Below are positions 7,427 through 13,806 of a stretch of DNA of 13,898 nt, one piece after another (the first letter of the stretch is position 1; every line of letters begins with the position of its first letter). A program made the translations under genes and the position numbers. Source of the stretch: an uncultured Clostridia bacterium (GTDB lineage: Bacteria > Bacillota > Clostridia > Oscillospirales > Acutalibacteraceae); assembly GCA_937884975.1 (NCBI GenBank), contig CAKZZS010000078.1, positions 1 to 13,898 on the forward strand, read 5' to 3'. Below the pieces are notes generated by a model that searched no databases, was not told the DNA's origin, and worked only from the letters and a program-made list of their open reading frames with translations.

Positions 7427-8191
7427 TTAACCTGCAACCGCAAGCGCAAGCATTGTTATACCTGCCGCAAGCAGAATACAGTAAACGATAACCGAAAAAA
7501 CCTTCTGGCTGACTTTTTTATGTAAAAACATTCCTACGGCAACTCCCATAGCCAGAAACGGAATTGCAAGAAGGTAAACGGTTGCAACGGGTTTTATAAG
7601 AAAATCACGCGCAACAAAATACTCAATAATATATTTTATAAGAAGAACGGAATTGAGCGTTGCCCATACCGAGCACATCGTCGCCCTGAAGGAGCCCTTT
7701 TCCTTAACCTTTTCGCCGGCGTAAATTACAAGAAACGGTCCGCCCGAAGCAAACGCGCCGTGAACTGTTCCGCCGATAAAAAGGAGGATTTTCAAAACGG
7801 TATCATTTATCGGCTTCCTGTCCTTTTTCTTTGAGAAAATCACAAAAAATCCACGCGCAGCCGCAAGAATAATAAATACTCCGAGTCCGATTTTAAGATA
7901 CCTTTCGGGCAAAAACGAAAACGCGAGCATTCCTATAGGCATACCCAAAAGCGCAAAGCCGACTATATTAAGATAAGCCTTTTTGTCAATTTGCTTAGAA
8001 AATCTTATCACCACAAAAAAAGCAAGCGTAAGACTTACCATACAAAGGGATACAACCGCGGTTTTAATACCTACAAGAGCCGACACAAACGGCAGCTCCG
8101 CAACGGTTGCGCCAAAGCCCGTTATGGATTCAAGGATATTTGCAAAAAGGACGATAATGCCGATTAAAAAGTACTTTAAAATATCGCTCAT
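7427..8191 (-). CDS. TSUP (TauE/SafE-type) anion exporter, candidate sulfonate exporter
   Basis: The 254-residue, strongly hydrophobic protein has about eight membrane helices in two related halves. The first half carries the ESITGFGATVAELPF element and the second a GGTVHGAFASGGPFLVIY element, the internal duplication typical of the TSUP family (PF01925). TSUP proteins move sulfite, sulfoacetate and other sulfur-containing organic anions, and such genes recur in clusters for taurine, sulfolactate and sulfoquinovose breakdown. Here it probably exports the sulfonate end product (isethionate, dihydroxypropanesulfonate or similar). Its ATG overlaps the dehydrogenase stop by 4 nt (ATGA), which couples export to the last enzymatic step. 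The family call is firm; the cargo is inferred from context. Confidence 0.9.
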   Translation of the reverse strand: MSDILKYFLIGIIVLFANILESITGFGATVAELPFVSALVGIKTAVVSLCMVSLTLAFFVVIRFSKQIDKKAYLNIVGFALLGMPIGMLAFSFLPERYLKIGLGVFIILAAARGFFVIFSKKKDRKPINDTVLKILLFIGGTVHGAFASGGPFLVIYAGEKVKEKGSFRATMCSVWATLNSVLLIKYIIEYFVARDFLIKPVATVYLLAIPFLAMGVAVGMFLHKKVSQKVFSVIVYCILLAAGITMLALAVAG

Positions 8192-9312
8192 TTGAGTGAC
8201 CTATACATTTCTTCAACCGAGTCAACCGTCATTTTAACGGGATTATTGAGCATATTCGGGTGCATACTCTTTTCGCTCAGTTCCCTGATATCCTCATCCT
8301 TTACCCCGATTTGTGAAAGGGTGCAACGCATACCGAAGGCTTTTTTCATTTCATAAATTCTGTCAGCCGCCCTTTCGGCATTTTCAAAGCCACAGTCCTT
8401 TACAAAGCGGTCAATTCTTCCGTCCTTTTCCTCCCTTGCATTAAGGCGAAGAAAATAATCAAGAGTAAACGCGCACGCCTCGCCGTGAGGGACGTGATAG
8501 ATATTCGTAAGCGGAAATGAGCAGGCGTGAGAGCCGGTCGTTTTCGGATAAGAAAAGCCGATTCCTGCAAGAAGCGAAGCCTCACACATCTTTTCCCTTG
8601 CGTTAAGGTCAGACGGGTTTTCATATACAACGGGAAGATACTCAAACACCGTTCTCGCCGCAGAAAGCGAAACCGCGTCGCAAATCGGCTGGTGGAAAAT
8701 GCTCCAGTAACCCTCAAGCGCGTGAGAAAGCACGTCAAGTCCCGTTGAAGCGGTAACGCGCGGCGGAACCGAAAGAGTTAAAACAGGGTCAATTATCGCC
8801 GCCTCTGCGTAAAGCAAGGGGTTGCCTAAAGGCGCCTTAAGTCCCTTTTGTTCATTTGTGAGTACCGAAACAAATGTGACCTCGCTGCCCGTGCCTGCCG
8901 TAGTGGGAACCGCAATAAGCGGAATTTTATCAGCAGAATTGAGCTTTTTAAGTCCTGCGTGATAATCGTCAATAAGGTCAGTTGAATTCTTAATTGCGCA
9001 AGCCGCCTTTGCGCAGTCCATTGAACTGCCGCCGCCGAGCGCTACCGCAAATTCTGCGTTTTCTTCTCTTAAGACCTTTACGCAATTATTCACATTTTCG
9101 GTCGTGGGATTCGGCGTAATATCGGAAAAAACTGCCGTCAGCTTTCCGCCGCTTTTTTTGATTATCTCGTCTGCAAGTCCGTTTTCTCTGAAAATACCGT
9201 CGCAGACAAGCACGCCTCTTTTAAAGCCTCTTTGTTCAATAATATCCGACAGTTCATTTATTCTGCCCGAGCCGAAATAAAGCTTTACCGGCAAAAGAAA
9301 ATCCCAATTCAT
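8188..9312 (-). CDS. Iron-type alcohol dehydrogenase, candidate sulfonate-aldehyde reductase
   Basis: The 374-residue protein has the full group III (iron-dependent) alcohol dehydrogenase layout. The nucleotide-binding loop is GGGSSMD (92-98), followed by PTTAGTGSE (136-144). The metal ligands fit D193 and H197 in GLDVLSHALEG, H262, and H276 in HVPHGEAC. It should reduce an aldehyde with NAD(P)H, or run in reverse. In this operon the natural candidates are sulfoacetaldehyde to isethionate (as done by the iron-type SarD in taurine-fermenting bacteria) or sulfolactaldehyde to 2,3-dihydroxypropanesulfonate. Either regenerates NAD+ in an anaerobe, and the product would leave through the overlapping TSUP exporter. 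Which aldehyde is used depends on the unresolved carbon-carbon cleavage step. A GGAGG ribosome site lies 7 nt upstream and the gap from the preceding gene is 2 nt. Confidence 0.92.
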   Translation of the reverse strand: MNWDFLLPVKLYFGSGRINELSDIIEQRGFKRGVLVCDGIFRENGLADEIIKKSGGKLTAVFSDITPNPTTENVNNCVKVLREENAEFAVALGGGSSMDCAKAACAIKNSTDLIDDYHAGLKKLNSADKIPLIAVPTTAGTGSEVTFVSVLTNEQKGLKAPLGNPLLYAEAAIIDPVLTLSVPPRVTASTGLDVLSHALEGYWSIFHQPICDAVSLSAARTVFEYLPVVYENPSDLNAREKMCEASLLAGIGFSYPKTTGSHACSFPLTNIYHVPHGEACAFTLDYFLRLNAREEKDGRIDRFVKDCGFENAERAADRIYEMKKAFGMRCTLSQIGVKDEDIRELSEKSMHPNMLNNPVKMTVDSVEEMYRSLK

Positions 9313-9314
9313 CT

Positions 9315-9986
9315 TTAATCCTCCAATGGGTTGAGTTCATAATTCTCACCCGTCAGTCCGCAGAAAGCGCCGTTTGAAACGGGTTTGCTCTCGCGGTGAC
9401 CTATGAGCCACTTATTTGTCATCCAAAGCGTCTTATCATGTTCAAAAATCTGCTCTCTTTCTCCCGTCAGGGGCGAATTTGTACCCCTCGGAAGAATTAC
9501 GGCGCAACGAAATCCGCTTTCGTGAACCTTGCACGGTGAAAAATGAAGCGTGGTGGAATACATTGAGTAAGCTGTTCCCTTCGGTACGAAGAAACACTCA
9601 AGCTCATCAGTTGAAAGAGTGTTGTCCTTTAACCGCTGAACCTGGCCGAGGAATAAAACCAAATCCGTAACCGCAAGATTTATCTCCTCACCCTTATGGT
9701 ATTCAAGGGCGTTTATTTTTGTATTCTGACCGTTACAGTAGCCGATTTCAACCGGCATTGAGCCGTAATAATTCTTTTCAAGCTTTTCAAAAATACTTAA
9801 TTTTTCAAGCTCCCCGTCAGACGCTACATAGACATTCCCCTCGCTTGGAAGAGGAGTGCTTTCCATTTTTTCAAAAAGCTCACAGAAAGGCTCCGGCGAA
9901 AAGACCTCGCCGTACTTTTTAAATTCACTTGAAGAAATATCAAGTATTTTTAGATGAGAATTTTTGTTTTGCAATGCACTGAGCAT
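9315..9986 (-). CDS. DUF4867/cupin-like protein, candidate sulfoquinovose isomerase
   Basis: The 223-residue soluble protein has no signal peptide. It looks like the DUF4867 family (PF16161). The central part is cupin-like: EYHKGEE (E95, H97, E100, E101) followed by ELECFFVPKGTAY (E128, E130, P135) and H148/H155 could supply metal ligands as in cupin-type sugar isomerases. I recall, with moderate confidence, that the sulfoquinovose isomerase of the Bacillus transaldolase pathway belongs to this same DUF. On that basis it is the best candidate for converting sulfoquinovose to 6-deoxy-6-sulfofructose. The neighbouring L-fucose-isomerase-like protein is the rival candidate. The ATG shares one base with the preceding stop (TAATG), with GAGGTG upstream in the coding end of that gene. 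The family name is from memory; the function is inferred. Confidence 0.75.
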   Translation of the reverse strand: MLSALQNKNSHLKILDISSSEFKKYGEVFSPEPFCELFEKMESTPLPSEGNVYVASDGELEKLSIFEKLEKNYYGSMPVEIGYCNGQNTKINALEYHKGEEINLAVTDLVLFLGQVQRLKDNTLSTDELECFFVPKGTAYSMYSTTLHFSPCKVHESGFRCAVILPRGTNSPLTGEREQIFEHDKTLWMTNKWLIGHRESKPVSNGAFCGLTGENYELNPLED

Positions 9987-11296
9987 TATTCAATCACCTC
10001 AAAGCCCATAAGGCGCGCAAACAGCTTCATTTCCTTTGTGTAGTCGCCGTAAATCATTGAAATATGGTGAGCAACGCCTGTTTCGGTAACCGTGTCAATA
10101 AGCTGTGAAATGGGCTGATCAAAAATAACCTTTGCGTATGTACCCGAAAGCTCTCTTTCCATAGGTACTGCTTCGCCCTTACCGATAAAGAGCCTTGTCT
10201 TACCGCGCGCAGTGTCAATTCTCATAACCGTAACAGGTCCCGTTTTCATTACAAAGCCTGCGGTAACTCCTCTGCCGCCTGCAAAATAAGTGTCAAGAGA
10301 ACAAAGCGATTTGCCGTCCCACAAGGGATATGCCGCAACGCCGCAGTGCCAGAGAAGAGCATAGTTTTCTTCAAAATTAACCTGGGACAAATCAGCAAGG
10401 AAAGCCGGGTCCTTTGCGATAGCGTTACACGCGAGAAGCGAAAGAGTGCCCTCAACGTCACCCTCACAGCCGAGCGTATAGCCCTTTCCCTGAAGCAAGC
10501 TCATCGCCGCGCAGGGAGCAACGCCGAAGGTGTTTGCAAACTCGGGCCAGCAACGGATAGCAAGAGCGTCAAGCTTGTTTTTATTGATAAAGTTTTCCAT
10601 TGAACGCGAAAGCACGCTGACCTTGTCAAGCTGGGCGTCATTTATATCCGAGCAGTCAAAAATATTTTTGACCTCGTCAACCGTAAAGCCGCTTTCAGCC
10701 ATCTTATATTCGTTCATAAGTTCACTCAACTCATAGTGGTCAACAAGAACGCCCGTGCGGTTAAACAGATATGTATCCTCTACGCTTAAATTGAAGAAGC
10801 CGTCCGCCCTGTAGCCTGCAAGACCGATATGAGCGTGAGAAATTGCCGCCTTCATCTTGATAACGTTGAGCCAGACCTCGTCGATATCGTCGCCGACATG
10901 GCAGGAATAGTCGTCAATTCCCGATTTATAGAATACGGAAGCGTTAAGGTTAAGTCCGCAAACGGAATTGAGTCTGATTTTTCCGCCGTTATAGGGAAGC
11001 TCGTTGAACGCCCAGAGAAGAACGGGGCATTTAAGCGCCTTTTTAATCGTTGGAGCAAGGTGACCGAGATGGAAGGTTCCGCTTATAATTGCAACGCCGT
11101 CAAGCTCTTTACCTGCAAGGAAAGCCGCAGCTTCCTGCGCCTCATTTACCTCAATTACAAGTCCGTCAACAAATACCCAGTCGACGTCCTCTCTTGTCTT
11201 TAATCTTTTTTGAGTTTCGGCGTAAATTTCAGCCGCAGCCTCAAAATCGTAGGTCTTTCTTGCAAGACATACTACGCCGATTTTTACCTTTTTCAT
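9986..11296 (-). CDS. L-fucose/L-arabinose isomerase-like protein (COG2407 type)
   Basis: The 436-residue protein belongs to the uncharacterised Firmicutes branch of the L-fucose/L-arabinose isomerase superfamily. It opens with KIGVVCLARKTYDFE. The C-terminal half has RCWPEF (248-253), APCAA (260-264), GCEGD (276-280) and LLWHCG (314-319). The Glu/Asp of CEGD and H317 are the likely metal ligands by analogy to the Glu-Asp-His site of FucI. It should be cytosolic and interconvert an aldose and ketose, or act on a related enediol. In this operon it may isomerise sulfoquinovose or another intermediate, or handle a different sugar freed by the glycosidase. It is shorter than classical FucI (about 590 residues). 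An AGGAGG ribosome site precedes the ATG, 33 nt after the GH31 stop. Confidence 0.8.
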   Translation of the reverse strand: MKKVKIGVVCLARKTYDFEAAAEIYAETQKRLKTREDVDWVFVDGLVIEVNEAQEAAAFLAGKELDGVAIISGTFHLGHLAPTIKKALKCPVLLWAFNELPYNGGKIRLNSVCGLNLNASVFYKSGIDDYSCHVGDDIDEVWLNVIKMKAAISHAHIGLAGYRADGFFNLSVEDTYLFNRTGVLVDHYELSELMNEYKMAESGFTVDEVKNIFDCSDINDAQLDKVSVLSRSMENFINKNKLDALAIRCWPEFANTFGVAPCAAMSLLQGKGYTLGCEGDVEGTLSLLACNAIAKDPAFLADLSQVNFEENYALLWHCGVAAYPLWDGKSLCSLDTYFAGGRGVTAGFVMKTGPVTVMRIDTARGKTRLFIGKGEAVPMERELSGTYAKVIFDQPISQLIDTVTETGVAHHISMIYGDYTKEMKLFARLMGFEVIE

Positions 11297-11329
11297 TTAT
11301 GAAAAATCCTCCTTGGAATAATATACTTT

Positions 11330-13351
11330 TTACTTTTCAGCCGCAAACAGCGCCTTGAACTGCTCAAGATACGGGCTTGACTTTCTGCAGAATACGGGAG
11401 GCTGTCCCAAAGGCGCGTCAACCTCATACGTTCCGCCGATAAGCTCATAACCGTTCCAGAGATTTACCCATTCGTCATCGGGAAGATAAACGCTTCTCTT
11501 TTCTTCACCCTCTTCAAGCACGGGAGCGACAAGCAAATCTCTGCCTAAAAGAAATTCGTAGCTTTCCGAAAAATCCTTTTCCTTTTCGTAATAATAGAAA
11601 AGAGGTCTGTTGACGGGCACGCCGTATTGGTTATTCTCCCTGTCAAGCTGTAAAAGATAGTTTTTAAGTCCGTAATGAAGCCTTGACATTTTTGCGTAGT
11701 GATTAAGCACCGTTTCGTTCTTATCAAACTGCGTGTTATTGTCGGGCTGATTACCCTCATGACCTCTGAAAAGAGGAGTAAATACGTTAAGCTCCGCCCA
11801 GCGCATAAACAGCTCTTCGCTTCTTCTCATTTTTCCGAAGGTTGTATAGCCGCCTATGTCGCTGTGACAAAGTCCGAAGCCGCTGACCGCAAGTGAAAGC
11901 GTTGCAGGGATAACAGACGGCAGACCGTCGTCAAACGAAAAGTCAACATGCTGGTCGCCGTTCCACATAAGGGTTGAATACTTAACAGTATTTGTATGAC
12001 CGGCACGGGTAAAGAAAAGAATTTCGCCAAGCTTTCCTGTCTCTTCAAGAGCTTCACGGTTCGCCTTTGCCCAGAGAGCAGGCCAGGTGTTGTGGATTTC
12101 CTTTGCGTCCATACCGTTTGAAAGCACGCAGTCGGTCGGCAGATACTCCGAAAAGTCAGCCATCCAGCCGTCAAGACCGAGACCTATCATATTTGTCTTT
12201 ATAATATTCTTAATCCATTCGTAAGCGTCGGGATTTGTAAGGTCTATCATCGCCGCAGGGAAGGTTGTAATCTTAACAAGATAGTCCTCACCGTTGGCGT
12301 CCTTTACGCAGTAGCCCTTTTCCGTAGCTTCCTTATACAGTTCCTTTTCAACCGCGAGGAACGGATTTATATAGCCGAGAAATTTAATTCCCCTTGAATG
12401 TAAATCGACAATAGCCTTGTCAAGGTCGGGATAAAGCTCTTTATCCCACACCCAGTTCCACATAAGCTGCTTGCCGAAGGCTGTAATTCTTTCGCCCTCC
12501 CAGTCCTGACACCAGACGCCGGTAACCTTGACGCCTGCTTTTTCGGCAGTCTCGATTTTCTTAAGCATAGTCTCGGTTCCGCCCTGGACTCCGAGAATTG
12601 TTCCGTCATAAGCCCATTCGGGAAGAAGCGGCTGCCTGCCTAAAAGTGAAGAAAGCACTCCGCTCAACGCTTCAAACGTATTTGCAAAGCCGAAATAAAC
12701 GGGCGCAATATCGCGTACAACAAGCTCGTGATACTCGGTCTGGTTGAAATTAAAATCCATATAGGCGTTGCTGTCAACGTGGACAAAATACTTTCTGGAC
12801 GACATAAAGGTCGGCTGGGCATAATAGCTTTCATAATTACCGAACTTACCTATGCGGTGCGGATGCTTGCGGAAAACGTCGCGCACGGTTTTCTTTGCGA
12901 TTCTCACAGCGTTCTGATGCTCCGCAACCCAGATGCGCACCTTTTCGCCTCTTAAGTCAAATTTTGTGAAGATTTCACCGCAGCCGTAGACATGCTCCGT
13001 TTCATCGGCAGGGATTCTTATCCACATGCGGTTATATTCACCTGCAGTTTCAATATTGGGCGTAAGCTTTAGCACGTCGCCCTGCGTAAGAGCCGACACG
13101 CTCGCCTTCAAATCACCTTTTTTGGAAGAAAGGTGAAGAATTATCAGTCCGTTCTGCACCTCATGGCTCTCATAATAAAGGGCGGTTTTTGAAATCACCT
13201 TTTCTTTGAATTTAAAAGAGCCTCTTGACATAGAAAAACCGTCCTCGCCCGAGCCGAGCCACATAACAGGCTCTTTCTTCGAAAAAGAAAGGACGTTTTC
13301 AGAGTCAAAAAATATATTTATATTTTTCTTGTCGGAATTAAGTGAAAGCAT
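11330..13351 (-). CDS. GH31 alpha-glycosidase, YihQ-like (candidate sulfoquinovosidase)
   Basis: The 673-residue protein is a full-length, intracellular glycoside hydrolase family 31 enzyme (no signal peptide). Residues about 245-510 match E. coli YihQ from memory without gaps at a constant offset of -6. The nucleophile is D399 in GWMADFSEYLPTD and the acid/base D466 in MWNGDQHVD; HSDIGGYTTF follows. YihQ cleaves alpha-sulfoquinovosides such as sulfoquinovosyl glycerol and recognises the sugar through a QQRWY set. Here Q256, Q282, W298 and Y502 are kept but the Arg (R301 in YihQ) is Q295, giving QQQWY. The sulfonate may be held differently, or the substrate may be another 6-substituted glucoside. 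It is the first gene of the operon, with GGAGGT (13358-13363) 6 nt before the ATG. Family and closest relative are secure; exact substrate is not. Confidence 0.92.
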   Translation of the reverse strand: MLSLNSDKKNINIFFDSENVLSFSKKEPVMWLGSGEDGFSMSRGSFKFKEKVISKTALYYESHEVQNGLIILHLSSKKGDLKASVSALTQGDVLKLTPNIETAGEYNRMWIRIPADETEHVYGCGEIFTKFDLRGEKVRIWVAEHQNAVRIAKKTVRDVFRKHPHRIGKFGNYESYYAQPTFMSSRKYFVHVDSNAYMDFNFNQTEYHELVVRDIAPVYFGFANTFEALSGVLSSLLGRQPLLPEWAYDGTILGVQGGTETMLKKIETAEKAGVKVTGVWCQDWEGERITAFGKQLMWNWVWDKELYPDLDKAIVDLHSRGIKFLGYINPFLAVEKELYKEATEKGYCVKDANGEDYLVKITTFPAAMIDLTNPDAYEWIKNIIKTNMIGLGLDGWMADFSEYLPTDCVLSNGMDAKEIHNTWPALWAKANREALEETGKLGEILFFTRAGHTNTVKYSTLMWNGDQHVDFSFDDGLPSVIPATLSLAVSGFGLCHSDIGGYTTFGKMRRSEELFMRWAELNVFTPLFRGHEGNQPDNNTQFDKNETVLNHYAKMSRLHYGLKNYLLQLDRENNQYGVPVNRPLFYYYEKEKDFSESYEFLLGRDLLVAPVLEEGEEKRSVYLPDDEWVNLWNGYELIGGTYEVDAPLGQPPVFCRKSSPYLEQFKALFAAEK

Positions 13352-13381
13352 TGTTTTACCTCCGATAATTAGTCACATAAA

Positions 13382-13410
13382 ATTGTATCAAAATACCTTA
13401 TAAATGTCAA
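13382..13410 (-). promoter_or_regulatory. Sigma-A promoter of the sulfoglycolysis operon
   Basis: On the minus strand TTGACA (13405-13410) is followed by 17 nt and TACAAT (13382-13387), the latter preceded by TGA as in an extended -10. Transcription should start near 13375, leaving a short leader of about 24 nt before the GH31 ATG with room only for the GGAGGT site. The near-consensus strength suggests control by a repressor rather than an activator. Confidence 0.8.
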
Positions 13411-13419
13411 ACAAAAACA

Positions 13420-13431
13420 CGTTTTTAAACG
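13420..13431. promoter_or_regulatory. Possible operator upstream of the operon promoter
   Basis: CGTTT and AAACG flank a TT spacer 9 nt upstream of the -35 box of the operon promoter. Two copies of ACGGGAYA lie nearby (in the 13429-13436 and 13451-13458 areas). These could be sites for a transcription factor, but they are short and AT-rich, and no regulator gene is in the window. Confidence 0.25.
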
Positions 13432-13487
13432 GGATAAAACCAACAAAATACGGGACAATATTTTTACTTACAAAAAACAAATAATTA

Positions 13488-13517
13488 TTGACAAATACAA
13501 GTGCCTTGTGGTATTAT
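13488..13517 (+). promoter_or_regulatory. Promoter of tRNA-Ser
   Basis: TTGACA (13488-13493) is followed by 18 nt and TATTAT (13512-13517), preceded by TGG as an extended -10. The mature tRNA starts 14 nt after the -10 box. It faces away from the operon promoter, so the intergenic region is divergent. Confidence 0.75.
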
Positions 13518-13530
13518 ACTTTTTGCTCAC

Positions 13531-13621
13531 GGAGAGATACCGAAGTGGTCATAACGGAACGGTCTTGAAAACCGTCGTGTCTTTACGGGCACCGTGGGTT
13601 CGAATCCCACTCTCTCCGCCA
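13531..13621 (+). tRNA. tRNA-Ser (anticodon UGA)
   Basis: GGAGAGA (13531-13537) pairs with TCTCTCC (13611-13617), followed by discriminator G and an encoded CCA (13619-13621). The anticodon stem ACGGT/ACCGT encloses the loop CTTGAAA, giving anticodon TGA, which reads UCN serine codons. A long variable arm typical of class II tRNASer precedes the T arm GTGGG-TTCGAAT-CCCAC. The last 22 nt are repeated 207 nt downstream. Confidence 0.97.
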
Positions 13622-13691
13622 GATGTCAGAAAAGGGAAATATCCCGTTGACTTATAGATAATCGCTTGCAAAAACGATTCGAACCGAAGGA
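13600..13691 (+). repeat. Direct repeat copy 1, beginning in the tRNA-Ser T loop
   Basis: Positions 13600-13691 are identical to 13807-13898, an offset of exactly 207 nt. The match starts inside the T loop (13599 T versus 13806 G breaks it). It takes in the last 22 nt of the tRNA with CCA and 70 nt of downstream sequence, including the small inverted repeat GGGA-AATA-TCCC. Confidence 0.95.
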
Positions 13692-13773
13692 TTTCGGCGT
13701 TAAGAAAACGCTTCAGTGAAGCGTTTTCAGACGAAATCGGCGAGAGCGGTTACTGTGCGAAGCATAGTCGCCG
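13690..13773 (+). other. Two strong stem-loops in the repeat spacer
   Basis: The first structure has an inner 12-bp perfect stem (13704-13715 with 13717-13728) and an outer stem GATTTCG/CGAAATC (13690-13696 with 13732-13738). The second pairs CGGCGA (13738-13743) with TCGCCG (13768-13773) and encloses an inner ACTGTGC/GCATAGT stem with a GAA loop. There is no T run for a classical terminator. No open reading frame of note lies here. Confidence 0.7.
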
Positions 13774-13806
13774 AGCCGTCAGCACGAGAGCGTAGCGAGC
13801 GAGCTG

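Noticed and set aside
5468..13351. Reading the operon as plain starch or maltose use
   Set aside because: The GH31 matches YihQ far better than ordinary alpha-glucosidases in its active-site segments, and a TSUP anion exporter has no evident role in neutral glucoside use.
13598..13685. Inverted match of GGTTCGAATC between the tRNA T arm and the repeat (13676-13685)
   Set aside because: Six of the ten bases are the self-complementary TTCGAA, so the match carries little weight and no tRNA can be folded on the minus strand there.
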